Shown here: piece after piece, positions 56,620-64,000 of the stretch
How positions within the stretch are numbered: position 1 is the stretch's first letter
How the letters are laid out: every line of letters starts with the position of its first letter
NCBI GenBank assembly: GCA_038245725.1
Contig: JBBRSD010000007.1
Coordinates: 103,369-167,368 of the forward strand
Length of the DNA stretch: 64,000 bases
From: JBBRSD01 sp038245725
GTDB lineage: Bacteria; Actinomycetota; Coriobacteriia; Anaerosomatales; JAAXUF01
Reading direction: 5' to 3'
Position numbers and translations under genes: made by a program
Notes under the pieces: model-generated
What the model was told of the DNA's origin: nothing
Databases searched by the model: none
What the model saw: the letters and a program-made list of their open reading frames with translations, nothing else

Positions 56620-56841
56620 ATGAGCGAGACGACCAAGCACATCAAGACCACTGGAATGCACTGTCGCTCCTGTTCGATGCTGGTCGACATGACCGTCGAC
56701 GAGCTCGAAGGAGTCTCCGAGGTGCGAACCGACCTCGACACAGGAGACACCATCGTCACGTTCGATGACGCGGTTGTCGGTATAGACGACATCCTTGGGG
56801 CGATACGCGGCGCCGGATACGAGGCCGAGCCGGCGTCCTGA
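56620..56841 (+). CDS. HMA-domain metal-binding protein (CopZ-like)
   Basis: A 73-residue single HMA domain: TTGMHCRSCSMLVDMTVDELEGV with metal-binding Cys15 and Cys18, ending in AIRGAGYEAE. Such proteins carry Cu(I) or another soft metal to ATPases or regulators. ATG 56620 has GGAGG 7 nt upstream. The frame back to 56422 runs inside the previous gene and is a shadow. It lies 86 bp after the zinc-ribbon gene with no terminator between, so it may share the sigma-54 promoter. Confidence 0.9.
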   Translation: MSETTKHIKTTGMHCRSCSMLVDMTVDELEGVSEVRTDLDTGDTIVTFDDAVVGIDDILGAIRGAGYEAEPAS

Positions 56842-57073
56842 CGGCTCAACGTCGAGTGCGTGGTGCCGTTTCATCGCGCGTCTCTTTGCTGACGACCGGC
56901 ATGTATCCGCGGCGGAGCCTGCCGGCAGCGGTGTGCTCATGTGGGGCTTGGTTGCGCTCAGGACATGGCTCACACGAGCCATTCCGACGCCGGTCCGTGT
57001 CACGCAGATGCCGTCGCGTGCAGTACCATTGACCTCGTGCTAGCTGAGAAACCGACTTGGTGCGGGGGTGATC

Positions 57074-60000
57074 ATGGCGTCTGACAGCCGCAATCGTGCA
57101 GGCCTCGCCCGACAGATTGTTCAGGTCACCTTGGTGATCGGTCTGACCACGGTGCTTGCCGCCAGCGTCGTCACAGCGGTGGGAACGTCGCGTCTCGTGA
57201 CAGACCTCGTCGCCTCCAAGGACCAGGCCTCGCTGCAGTCCATCGAGGATGCGGTGCTTGATCGAATCTCTCGAGTCGATGCCGTTGTGGGTCGGGCCAG
57301 TAGGGTCGCTGTGGTCAATCGTGATCCGAGCCGCCTGCGTGAGCAGCTACGGGCGGCGTACCTGTCGTCAAAAGACGACATCGCGCGGCTGATCATCGTC
57401 GATTCCGAGATGAACGTCTTGGCTTCCGAGCCTACAGCGACGCCCGGTGTTTCCATCGAAGCGCAGCAAGCCGCGTCGGCGGCACTTCGCGGAGCCCCGA
57501 GGCTGAGCTACGGAGCCGCATCGGCAGGCATCAACTCACTCTGGGTGTCCGACGTCGTTGTTTCGCGCAGTGGTTCTCCGGTTGTCGTCCTCGCCCTGAT
57601 CGACACGACGTTTCTGCGCGATATGGTCAGCCAGGCTGCGGTCGATGGCCGTTCTGCCTACGTTCTGCACCAGGACTCGGTCCTATTCAGCGCGGGTTCA
57701 GGGCCTGTCGACTTCGCTTCCGCACTCTGGAGCGACACGGGGAATGGCCATGGAACGGTAGATGTCGCCCCGGCATCGGGCAGCAACGTGACAGGTCTCT
57801 ATGACGACATCGGTGGTCTCGCGCAGGCGAAATGGAGGCTTGTCATCCTGGAGCCCCCCGCTCTGGTGCTCCGCAACACCCTGGCCACACTCGTGCCCGC
57901 AACCTTCGTGCTCTTGCTGGGCGGCCTGGTGGGCATCGCAACGTCCTGGCTGGCCGCTCGTCGACTTGTAGCGCCGCTCAGACTGCTCGAGTCGGCGGCG
58001 TTGAGGGCCGCGAGCGGCGCCTACGTGAAACCTATTGAGACGAGCCGAACCGACGAGGTCGGTCAGGTCGCAAGTGCTTTCAACGCGGTGGCGCTCAGGC
58101 TCAATGCGCTTCACGACCTGTCACAACTGCTGGCCAGTTCCTCTCAGCTCGATCAGGTGCTCGATGGCATCCTTTCCGCGATGGGACACATAGTTGGGCC
58201 GGGAGTCGCCGCCATCTATCTGCTCGACGAGGGCGGACGCTGGCTTGTGCCCGTGCGCGCACGCGGAGCCGATATTGCCCTCGCCCCGGCGATCGACTCG
58301 ACCGGCGACACGTGGATAGCGCATGCCCTCGACGAAACCGGGCCGTCAGTCTTCAGCGGTGGCGCGCGATCTCTGGCCGAGGAACTCCCCGGGCTTGTGC
58401 TTGATGAGACCAGCGCCCTCGTCGCGCCGCTCGTATCTGGCAACGAAACGCTCGGAGTCGTCGTTGCGTTGAGAGACTCGCTCGACGACGTGAGTGACGC
58501 CGTGATCGAGATGGCTCGCACGTTCTCGGCGCAAGCCGCAGTCGCAGTCCACAACTCGCGTCTCTTCGCGTTCGAGATCGAATCTCGAAGGGTCGCGGAA
58601 GGACTGCGAATCGTTGCGGAACAACTCGTAAGGCCGGGCGGATTGTTGGAAGCTTTAACCGGGGTGGAGACCACTATCGCCGAGCTGTTCGGCGCAGAGC
58701 GGGCGTCGTTCGCGATCGTCGATCGACGCGCACTGGGGTTGCCGCCAGCCATCGACCACGACACCGAGGGTGAGATGATCGGCTTCGCGATGAGGATCTT
58801 GGGCGGATCCGGAGTTCAGCGGCCGGCCGTCATAAGAGCAGGCGATGATGCCTCGGCCGACGCCTACATGGCGCGGACGGGCTCCAAGGAACTGCTCGTC
58901 GTGCCGATCGGGCTCGAGAGCGACCATGGAGCTGTCATCGTGATCTCGTTGGCGGGCAGGAGCGCCAGCCCGCGCGACTTGGAGCTTGCCGACGCACTCG
59001 CTGATGAGATTGAGCTCTCTTTGGACAACGCCTACAACTTTGAACGGGCGCTCGAGCGGGCAAACAGCCTCGAAACCGTATTTCACATCAGCCAGGCCGT
59101 CGGATCGTCGCTCGAGGTCAAGGTCGTACTCGATCGCGTGCTCGATGTCGTCCAGAAGATCCTGTCGGCCGACGCGGTGGCTCTAATGACCTATGACGCC
59201 AGACGTAAGACGATCTCCACTGAGATGGCCCGAGGAAACGTTTCGGCAAGTATCGTCGAACGCGTGTTCAGACCTGGCGATGACGTAGTCGGGTACGTGT
59301 TCGCCTCCGGCCAGCCGGTTGCGCTACGAGATCTCCATGAGGGAATGGAGGGCATCGCTGGGGATGCGGCACGACATGGCCTTCGCTCGTTGCTGGCGGT
59401 ACCTCTGTTGGCCCGGAGCCGCTCTATCGGCGTGCTCACCGCCTTCTCGACGATGGAGGGTGCATTCAGCGACAACGATCTGAGCATGCTGCGGACGTTC
59501 GCGTCTCAAGCTGCGCTCGCCATCGACACGGCGCGCCTCTACAGCCGGGAGCATGAGGTAGCTTCCATCCTCCAGCACTCCATCCTTCCGGGTGTGCTGC
59601 CGACCTTCGAGGACATCGATGCCGCGAGTGCGTACGAACCGGCAGGCGGAGACGCTGAGATCGGCGGTGACTACTACGACCTGTTCCGCTCACCGGATGG
59701 AAGCATCTGCGTGGCAATCTCCGACGTATGTGGTAAGGGCGTTGTCGCGGCCACCAAGACCTCCATGATCAAGTACGCTGTGCGTTCGCTCGTCGCCGCC
59801 GGTTTCACGCCTGGACGCGTCCTCACTGAGGTCAACCGGATGGTGGGCGAAGGGGGCGATCCTACCGACATCGTCACGATGTGGGTGGGCAGCATCGATC
59901 CGGCGAACAGGACGGTCACTTGGTCGGGTGGCGGCCATCCACCAGGTCTTCTGCTTCGTGCCTCGAACGGAGAGATCGTGCGGCTCATCTCGAAAGGGCC

Positions 60001-60304
60001 TCTTCTTGGTGCGGTTTCAGACGTGATGTATCTCGATGAGATCGCGGTTCTCGAACCAGGGGACGCCATTCTTCTGTACACCGATGGAGTGACCGAGGCG
60101 AGGAGCGGGAATACCTTCTTTGGCGAAGAAAGAGTGGGCCAGGCGCTTTGCCCCGGTGGGACCTCGGCTGAGATAGTCGAGAGACTCATGACCGCCGTGC
60201 GCAGGTTCGCCCAGAGGGTGCTGCGCGACGACGTCGCGGTGCTCGCAGTGCGGTTTGTACCGAAAGACGAAGCGAATGTCGCGTGGGCAGGGGAAGGGAT
60301 CTAG
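57074..60304 (+). CDS. Membrane sensor GAF/SpoIIE-type serine phosphatase (RsbU-like)
   Basis: A 1076-residue protein. It has a transmembrane helix (~14-38), an extracytoplasmic sensor domain (~40-275), a second helix (~275-300), HAMP (ASWLAARRL-like region to VGQVASAFNAVALRL), three GAF-like domains (~345-500, ~510-660, ~670-825), and a C-terminal PP2C/SpoIIE phosphatase (~840-1065) with GGDYYDLF, SDVCGKGVVAA, NAGG-equivalent WSGGGHPPG and YTDGVTEAR. Such phosphatases dephosphorylate STAS anti-anti-sigma proteins. The next gene encodes one. ATG 57074 is preferred over GTG 57068 because of GGGGG spacing. Confidence 0.9.
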   Translation: MASDSRNRAGLARQIVQVTLVIGLTTVLAASVVTAVGTSRLVTDLVASKDQASLQSIEDAVLDRISRVDAVVGRASRVAVVNRDPSRLREQLRAAYLSSKDDIARLIIVDSEMNVLASEPTATPGVSIEAQQAASAALRGAPRLSYGAASAGINSLWVSDVVVSRSGSPVVVLALIDTTFLRDMVSQAAVDGRSAYVLHQDSVLFSAGSGPVDFASALWSDTGNGHGTVDVAPASGSNVTGLYDDIGGLAQAKWRLVILEPPALVLRNTLATLVPATFVLLLGGLVGIATSWLAARRLVAPLRLLESAALRAASGAYVKPIETSRTDEVGQVASAFNAVALRLNALHDLSQLLASSSQLDQVLDGILSAMGHIVGPGVAAIYLLDEGGRWLVPVRARGADIALAPAIDSTGDTWIAHALDETGPSVFSGGARSLAEELPGLVLDETSALVAPLVSGNETLGVVVALRDSLDDVSDAVIEMARTFSAQAAVAVHNSRLFAFEIESRRVAEGLRIVAEQLVRPGGLLEALTGVETTIAELFGAERASFAIVDRRALGLPPAIDHDTEGEMIGFAMRILGGSGVQRPAVIRAGDDASADAYMARTGSKELLVVPIGLESDHGAVIVISLAGRSASPRDLELADALADEIELSLDNAYNFERALERANSLETVFHISQAVGSSLEVKVVLDRVLDVVQKILSADAVALMTYDARRKTISTEMARGNVSASIVERVFRPGDDVVGYVFASGQPVALRDLHEGMEGIAGDAARHGLRSLLAVPLLARSRSIGVLTAFSTMEGAFSDNDLSMLRTFASQAALAIDTARLYSREHEVASILQHSILPGVLPTFEDIDAASAYEPAGGDAEIGGDYYDLFRSPDGSICVAISDVCGKGVVAATKTSMIKYAVRSLVAAGFTPGRVLTEVNRMVGEGGDPTDIVTMWVGSIDPANRTVTWSGGGHPPGLLLRASNGEIVRLISKGPLLGAVSDVMYLDEIAVLEPGDAILLYTDGVTEARSGNTFFGEERVGQALCPGGTSAEIVERLMTAVRRFAQRVLRDDVAVLAVRFVPKDEANVAWAGEGI

Positions 60305-60310
60305 AACTCG

Positions 60311-61096
60311 ATGGCCTCTTTCGAGATTGCACAGCACGACACCTCGAGAACGTGCGTGATTACGCTGTCGGGCGATATCGACATAGCGCTGGTTCCCGAA
60401 CTCAAGGAGGGGCTGGGCTCAGCTCTCGTCGGCGGGTGCAACAACGTGGTTCTCGACTTGAAGGACGTCGTCTACGCCGACAGCTCGGCGCTCGGCCTGC
60501 TCGTATGGCTTGACCGCAAGCTCGGACCTGCGGGCGGTCGACTGGTGCTATCGGGGGCGAATACGAACGTCCAGAGGATTCTGGAGCTCTCTGGCCTGGT
60601 CACGTTCGCTTCCTCGATCGGGACGAGCAGCGATGTATCCGCTGCGCTTGCAGGGCTGGACCTGGTCGACGAGCCCACGGAGCTGCTCTGGCGCGAAGAT
60701 ATCGTCATGGAGGCCGACGTCGACAAGTTGGCCGAGGTACGTGAACGGGTCTGTTCTGTCTTTGGACCGCTCGACTTCGCAGATTCCGCTCTGTTCGACA
60801 TTCGTGTCGCTCTCGGTGAAGCGCTCGCCAATGCCGTGCGCCATGGATCGCGAGTCGGCGGCGAAGCGGTTGTCAACGTCGGCGTCCTGGTCTTCAAGGA
60901 CCGGATCATGATCGAAGTCTGCGATTCGGGCGCCGGGTTCGATGGCGTCCACACCGAATCAGAGGACATCTATGCCCCTGGCGGGCGAGGAATCATGTTC
61001 ATGCGCGCGCTCATGGACAAGGTTGAGTTCGAGAATCCGCCTGAGGGTGGCACACGCGTTCGTTTGGTCAAGCACAGAAATCATGCCGCCGCGTGA
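60311..61096 (+). CDS. STAS-HATPase fusion (anti-anti-sigma plus anti-sigma kinase)
   Basis: A 261-residue protein. The N-terminal STAS domain (1-115) carries the phosphorylatable serine in YADSSALGLL (Ser58/59). The C-terminal RsbW/SpoIIAB-like ATPase (~130-255) has DIRVALGEALANAVRHG (N box), VCDSGAGFDG (G1) and PGGRGIMFMRALMDKVEF (G2). These are usually two separate proteins that switch partners. Here they are joined. It begins 7 nt after the SpoIIE-type phosphatase, its likely antagonist. No cognate sigma factor of the sigma-B type lies in the window. Confidence 0.92.
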   Translation: MASFEIAQHDTSRTCVITLSGDIDIALVPELKEGLGSALVGGCNNVVLDLKDVVYADSSALGLLVWLDRKLGPAGGRLVLSGANTNVQRILELSGLVTFASSIGTSSDVSAALAGLDLVDEPTELLWREDIVMEADVDKLAEVRERVCSVFGPLDFADSALFDIRVALGEALANAVRHGSRVGGEAVVNVGVLVFKDRIMIEVCDSGAGFDGVHTESEDIYAPGGRGIMFMRALMDKVEFENPPEGGTRVRLVKHRNHAAA

Positions 61097-61331
61097 TCTC
61101 GGCGGGTCGCATGCCTCATCTTCCATGATTCTCTGCTGGTCCCGATAGTGTCGAAGCCGGCGACTGCCGGGTCGACACGGCGTGACCGCCGCCGCACATC
61201 TGTGACGCGGACGCCGCCGAGAGGACGCAATCTATCGTGGCGCAGGACGTTGCGCGCCTGGATGCGAATTACGAAGGCGTTTGGGTGCGTGCGCGCAGCA
61301 ATGCGATGACTGACAGGGAGTGTTCCAGACG

Positions 61332-62039
61332 ATGCTGAAAGCGGTCTTCTTCGACGTAGGCAACACGCTGCTTTATCCCTGTCCCAGTGTCGCGAGCGTC
61401 GTGCGCGAGATTCTCGCCGAGGAGGGTCATGTGCACGACCTGGCGGCCATCGACGCGTTCATGCCGCTCGTCGACGCATACTACGAAGACCGCTATCGGA
61501 CCGATGACACGTTCTGGACCGATGAGGCCGAGACATCGCAGGTGTGGATCGGCATGTACTCGCTGCTGTGCCGAAGACTGGGAATCGAAGACGGTGCCGA
61601 GAGGATTGCTCGCCGCGTGTATGACGAGTTCGGCGACCCGGCTCGTTGGTGCACCTATGAGGACGTATTTCGCGCGATCAAGCGACTCCGGGCGCGGGGC
61701 CTCCGGGTTGGGATCATCTCGAACTGGGATAGCAGACTTCAGGGCCTGCTGGACGGGCTCGGCTTCGCGGGGCTTCTCGACACGGTGGTTTGCTCGGCGA
61801 GCGTCGGTCTTCACAAGCCCGATCCGCGGATCTTCGAGCTTGCGTGCGAGCGGCTGTCGATCGCGCCCGGGGATGCTGCGCACGTCGGAGATCACTACTA
61901 CGCCGATATCGTGGGCGCATCAGCGGTCGGGATGCTTCCCGTGCTGATCGATCGTCGGATGGGCGAGGGAGTGGTGCTCGCACCGAACGCTATCGGTACA
62001 CTTGACGACTTGGAGCGCGTGTTGGGACTCGAGGAGTGA
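61332..62039 (+). CDS. HAD-superfamily hydrolase
   Basis: A 235-residue HAD phosphatase. Motif I is FFDVGNTLL (nucleophile Asp), followed by a helical cap, motif II IISNWDSR, motif III Lys in HKPDPRIF, and motif IV HVGDHYYADIVGAS. It resembles the YjjG/PhnX-like group. The substrate is unknown. The ATG at 61332 gives the usual short N-terminus. GTG 61320 is in frame but sits on the GGGAG. The gap 61097-61331 holds no gene and no clear promoter. Confidence 0.88.
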   Translation: MLKAVFFDVGNTLLYPCPSVASVVREILAEEGHVHDLAAIDAFMPLVDAYYEDRYRTDDTFWTDEAETSQVWIGMYSLLCRRLGIEDGAERIARRVYDEFGDPARWCTYEDVFRAIKRLRARGLRVGIISNWDSRLQGLLDGLGFAGLLDTVVCSASVGLHKPDPRIFELACERLSIAPGDAAHVGDHYYADIVGASAVGMLPVLIDRRMGEGVVLAPNAIGTLDDLERVLGLEE

Positions 62040-62040
62040 G

Positions 62041-63858
62041 ATGACGCTGAGATCGAGGTCGATGCTGTCGTGGCTGATGCTGGTCGCGGGCATCGTGGCG
62101 TCGCTTGCCTCTGCATACGGTGCCTACATCCTAGCGGGATACGCATGGAATCAGGTCGTCACCTACAAGAGCCCCTACGTCCGTCAGCCGGGTACGGTCG
62201 GCACGAGTCCTGCGGCTACATGGGTGCCCAAGGAACTGCAGCCCGCTGTCGACGCTTCGGCGCCCGTGCTTTCGGGGCGCTTAGTGCTCGTGATCGTCGA
62301 CGGCATGCGGGAAGACGTTTCCCGCGCGCAGATGGCGACACTCAATAGATTGCGTGCGTACGGATCGGATTTCACGCTCACCGTGCCGCAGCCGTCATTG
62401 AGCTTCCCGAACTGGACTACCATCCTTACTGGAGCACCTCAGGTCATCAGTGGGGTGACCACCAACTGGTACGACGGCCGGGTCCTGGCGCCGACGCTCA
62501 TGGACATGGCTCACCTTGCGGGGCGACGGGTGGAGGTAGTCGGTCCCCACGCTTTCTCTCCGCTGTTCGGCGTGGTCCCGGGGCCGTACGTCTCGCTTCG
62601 CGCGTGGCCTGAGGGTGGCTACCTGAGTGGGACCCTCATCGACGATGCGCTGCAGATCGCCAAGGTGACCGATCCGCAGCTCGTCATCGTCCATCTGCCG
62701 GACCTCGATGAGGCGGGCCACAGCCACGGTGGGGCGTCGAAGCAGTTCGCGGAAGTCGCTCACAAGATCGACATCGACCTCGGACGACTCGTCTCGGGGC
62801 TCCAGCGCACGGACACGACGTTTGTCGTCGTCGCCGACCACGGCCATATCGACTCCGGTGGTCACGGCGGTTGGGAGAGAAGCGCTGTGCGCGTCCCGGG
62901 CGTCTTTGCCGGTGCCGGGATCAGGTTGGGGTCGGGAACCGGGAACCTCGAACAGGTCGCGCCGACGATTGCCGTGCTCGCTGGCATCTCCCCGCCCCCT
63001 TTTGCATCGGCGACCGCCCTTCGCGCGGTTATTGCGACGACTTCACCGACGGTCTTCGCCGGCGACGATGCGCACCATGTCGCCTTTGACGCGCACTCCG
63101 TCGACGTTGTCACTCAGGGCAACAGCACGATCAACTCGCGCCAAGTGGTGGACGGCACGCCGGCAGAGGCGGACGCGATCGTGGCCAGAGCCAAGAACGA
63201 GCGTCTCGCCATCGGACGCAGCCAACGCGCGCCCATGGCCTTCCTGGCCTTCTTCGTCGCGATTGCGGTAGTTGTCGCCGGCGGGTTGGTGTCATGGCGG
63301 GCGCTTGTTGCCACACTGTCTGGAACCGCTGCGTACTACGCGTTCTACAACACGCTGTATTTCGGCGTGCACCGCTTCAACTGGTCGCTTTCGGCGCTCA
63401 ACACCGAGACATACGTGAAGGCCTTCATGAACGGGCGCCTGATCGAAAGTGTCGTCGCGGGAATCGTTGCTGTCGCTGTGGCCGGCGCCGTCTATCCCAC
63501 GCTGCGCGAATCGCCGAGAGGCCCGCAGACCCCGTGGTTCCTGAGCGGATGGCTCGCGCTGGGCCCTTCAACCGTTCTTGCGATTCAAGCTACGCTCGCG
63601 ATGCAGGTCGCATGGTATTACTGGTGGTACGGATTCGCGGTCACCTGGACGCTTCCAAACTTCATGTGGGCGTTCAAGGCTGATCTCGACATGGTTCAGA
63701 TGACTGCCCTCGGCGCAGTTGCGATCGTCGGGCCGCTCGTCACCTACCTTATAGGGCGGTATCATCCGAAACTGGCGAATGGAGTGGTGGGGGGGGGGGG
63801 CCCCCGCGCCCACAATGAAGTGGGGGGTGGGGGCGCCGCCCCCCCCACCACCAAGTAG
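62041..63858 (+). CDS. Membrane-anchored alkaline-phosphatase-superfamily phosphodiesterase (3' end corrupted)
   Basis: A protein with an N-terminal helix (~8-30) and an alkaline-phosphatase-fold catalytic domain: VLVIVDGMREDV with metal Asp, FPNWTTILTG with the nucleophile Thr, HLPDLDEAGHSHGG and VVADHGHIDSGGHGG. About five or six C-terminal transmembrane helices follow (from ~402). It resembles type I nucleotide pyrophosphatase/phosphodiesterases and phosphoglycerol or ethanolamine-phosphate enzymes. The substrate is unknown. ATG 62041 has GAGGAG upstream. From about 63779 the reading frame runs into artefactual G/C-rich sequence, so the last ~26 residues and the stop at 63858 are not real. 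The gene is truncated. Confidence 0.82.
   Translation: MTLRSRSMLSWLMLVAGIVASLASAYGAYILAGYAWNQVVTYKSPYVRQPGTVGTSPAATWVPKELQPAVDASAPVLSGRLVLVIVDGMREDVSRAQMATLNRLRAYGSDFTLTVPQPSLSFPNWTTILTGAPQVISGVTTNWYDGRVLAPTLMDMAHLAGRRVEVVGPHAFSPLFGVVPGPYVSLRAWPEGGYLSGTLIDDALQIAKVTDPQLVIVHLPDLDEAGHSHGGASKQFAEVAHKIDIDLGRLVSGLQRTDTTFVVVADHGHIDSGGHGGWERSAVRVPGVFAGAGIRLGSGTGNLEQVAPTIAVLAGISPPPFASATALRAVIATTSPTVFAGDDAHHVAFDAHSVDVVTQGNSTINSRQVVDGTPAEADAIVARAKNERLAIGRSQRAPMAFLAFFVAIAVVVAGGLVSWRALVATLSGTAAYYAFYNTLYFGVHRFNWSLSALNTETYVKAFMNGRLIESVVAGIVAVAVAGAVYPTLRESPRGPQTPWFLSGWLALGPSTVLAIQATLAMQVAWYYWWYGFAVTWTLPNFMWAFKADLDMVQMTALGAVAIVGPLVTYLIGRYHPKLANGVVGGGGPRAHNEVGGGGAAPPTTK
63759..63800. repeat. Left arm of a terminal 42-bp inverted repeat (probable artefact)
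   Basis: Exact reverse complement of 63959-64000. It starts in believable coding sequence (GTATCATCCGAAACTGG) and ends in a G homopolymer. Confidence 0.9.
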
Positions 63859-63958
63859 GGGGTGTGCCCCATTGTTGGCGCCACACGGGGGGGCCCCCCC
63901 CTTCTGGGGGGGGGGGGGGGCGCCGCCCACACCCGCTTTTTTGGTGTGCCGGGGGGGG
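63801..63958. other. G/C homopolymer low-complexity sequence (probable assembly or sequencing artefact)
   Basis: Repeated runs of G and C broken by short words, unlike any other part of the window. Short frames here are Pro/Gly/Ala-rich and not genes. Confidence 0.88.
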
Positions 63959-64000
63959 CCCCCCCCCCCCACCACTCCATTCGCCAGTTTCGGATGATAC
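63959..64000. repeat. Right arm of the terminal 42-bp inverted repeat (probable artefact)
   Basis: Exact reverse complement of 63759-63800. It means the sequence folds back on itself at the contig end. Confidence 0.9.

Noticed and set aside
61238..61253. Sigma-54 promoter-like TGGCGCAGGACGTTGC upstream of the HAD gene
   Set aside because: GG and GC are separated by 11 bp, not the required 10.
63568..63997. Several Pro/Gly/Ala-rich open frames at the end of the window
   Set aside because: They are translations of the G/C homopolymer artefact.

Overview
The window is a high-GC, gene-dense chromosomal segment from a Gram-positive-type bacterium. The rapZ-yvcK-whiA run, the CsoR-family repressor, the PduO-type adenosyltransferase and the large polytopic membrane protein fit Actinobacteriota. 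The heptaheme cytochrome c, LarE and the general gene content point to an anaerobic lineage such as Coriobacteriia or a relative. That placement is inferred from gene content and order only. I see no insertion sequence, prophage, CRISPR array or rRNA operon. One tRNA gene is present.

Layout. 1-3700: tail of an acidic Ala/Glu-rich protein (possibly ribosomal protein S1), a terminator, then coaE, a lytic transglycosylase and uvrB. 3700-6400: a lipoprotein (-) diverging from an O-antigen ligase-like protein with a TPR-like tail. 6400-9100: a 480-bp regulatory region with a duplicated 75-bp element, then a secreted heptaheme cytochrome c. 9100-13200: a membrane-anchored protein, a Cys-rich 12-residue-repeat protein, and an ArsR-type regulator overlapping a Zn/Cd/Pb P-type ATPase. 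13300-15800: a membrane PAS-PAS-GGDEF-EAL protein. 15770-21200 (-): amt-glnB-glnD (nitrogen sensing), then the adenosyltransferase and larE. 21400-26900: uvrA and uvrC with a Phd/RelE-type toxin-antitoxin pair between them. 26900-32900: a very large membrane protein, then rapZ-yvcK-whiA. 32970-37950: gap-pgk-tpiA-gpmI-secG. 38200-44030: a complete oligopeptide ABC transporter operon, followed by tRNA-Leu(GAG). 44300-48900: a polysaccharide deacetylase (-), an aminotransferase, a PHP-domain protein and a membrane-anchored chelatase-like protein (-).

48900-51700 is a small regulon: trxA, a CsoR/CstR-like repressor and a CDF metal transporter, followed by an EamA transporter. ATACCC/GGGTAT palindromes sit on the trxA promoter and in the csoR/CDF intergenic region. 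51800-56850 is a sigma-54 locus: rpoN, a histidine kinase overlapping it, an NtrC-class activator and, 20 bp further on, a near-consensus -24/-12 promoter in front of a small zinc-ribbon membrane protein and an HMA metal-binding protein. Sigma-54 is generally regarded as missing from most Actinobacteria, so this locus deserves attention. 57000-61100 holds a partner-switching pair: a GAF/SpoIIE phosphatase and a STAS-HATPase fusion. 61300-63780 holds a HAD hydrolase and a membrane-anchored phosphodiesterase-like protein.

The last ~220 bases are not believable genome sequence. They are G/C homopolymer-rich and flanked by a perfect 42-bp inverted repeat, so the final gene should be treated as truncated near 63,778.
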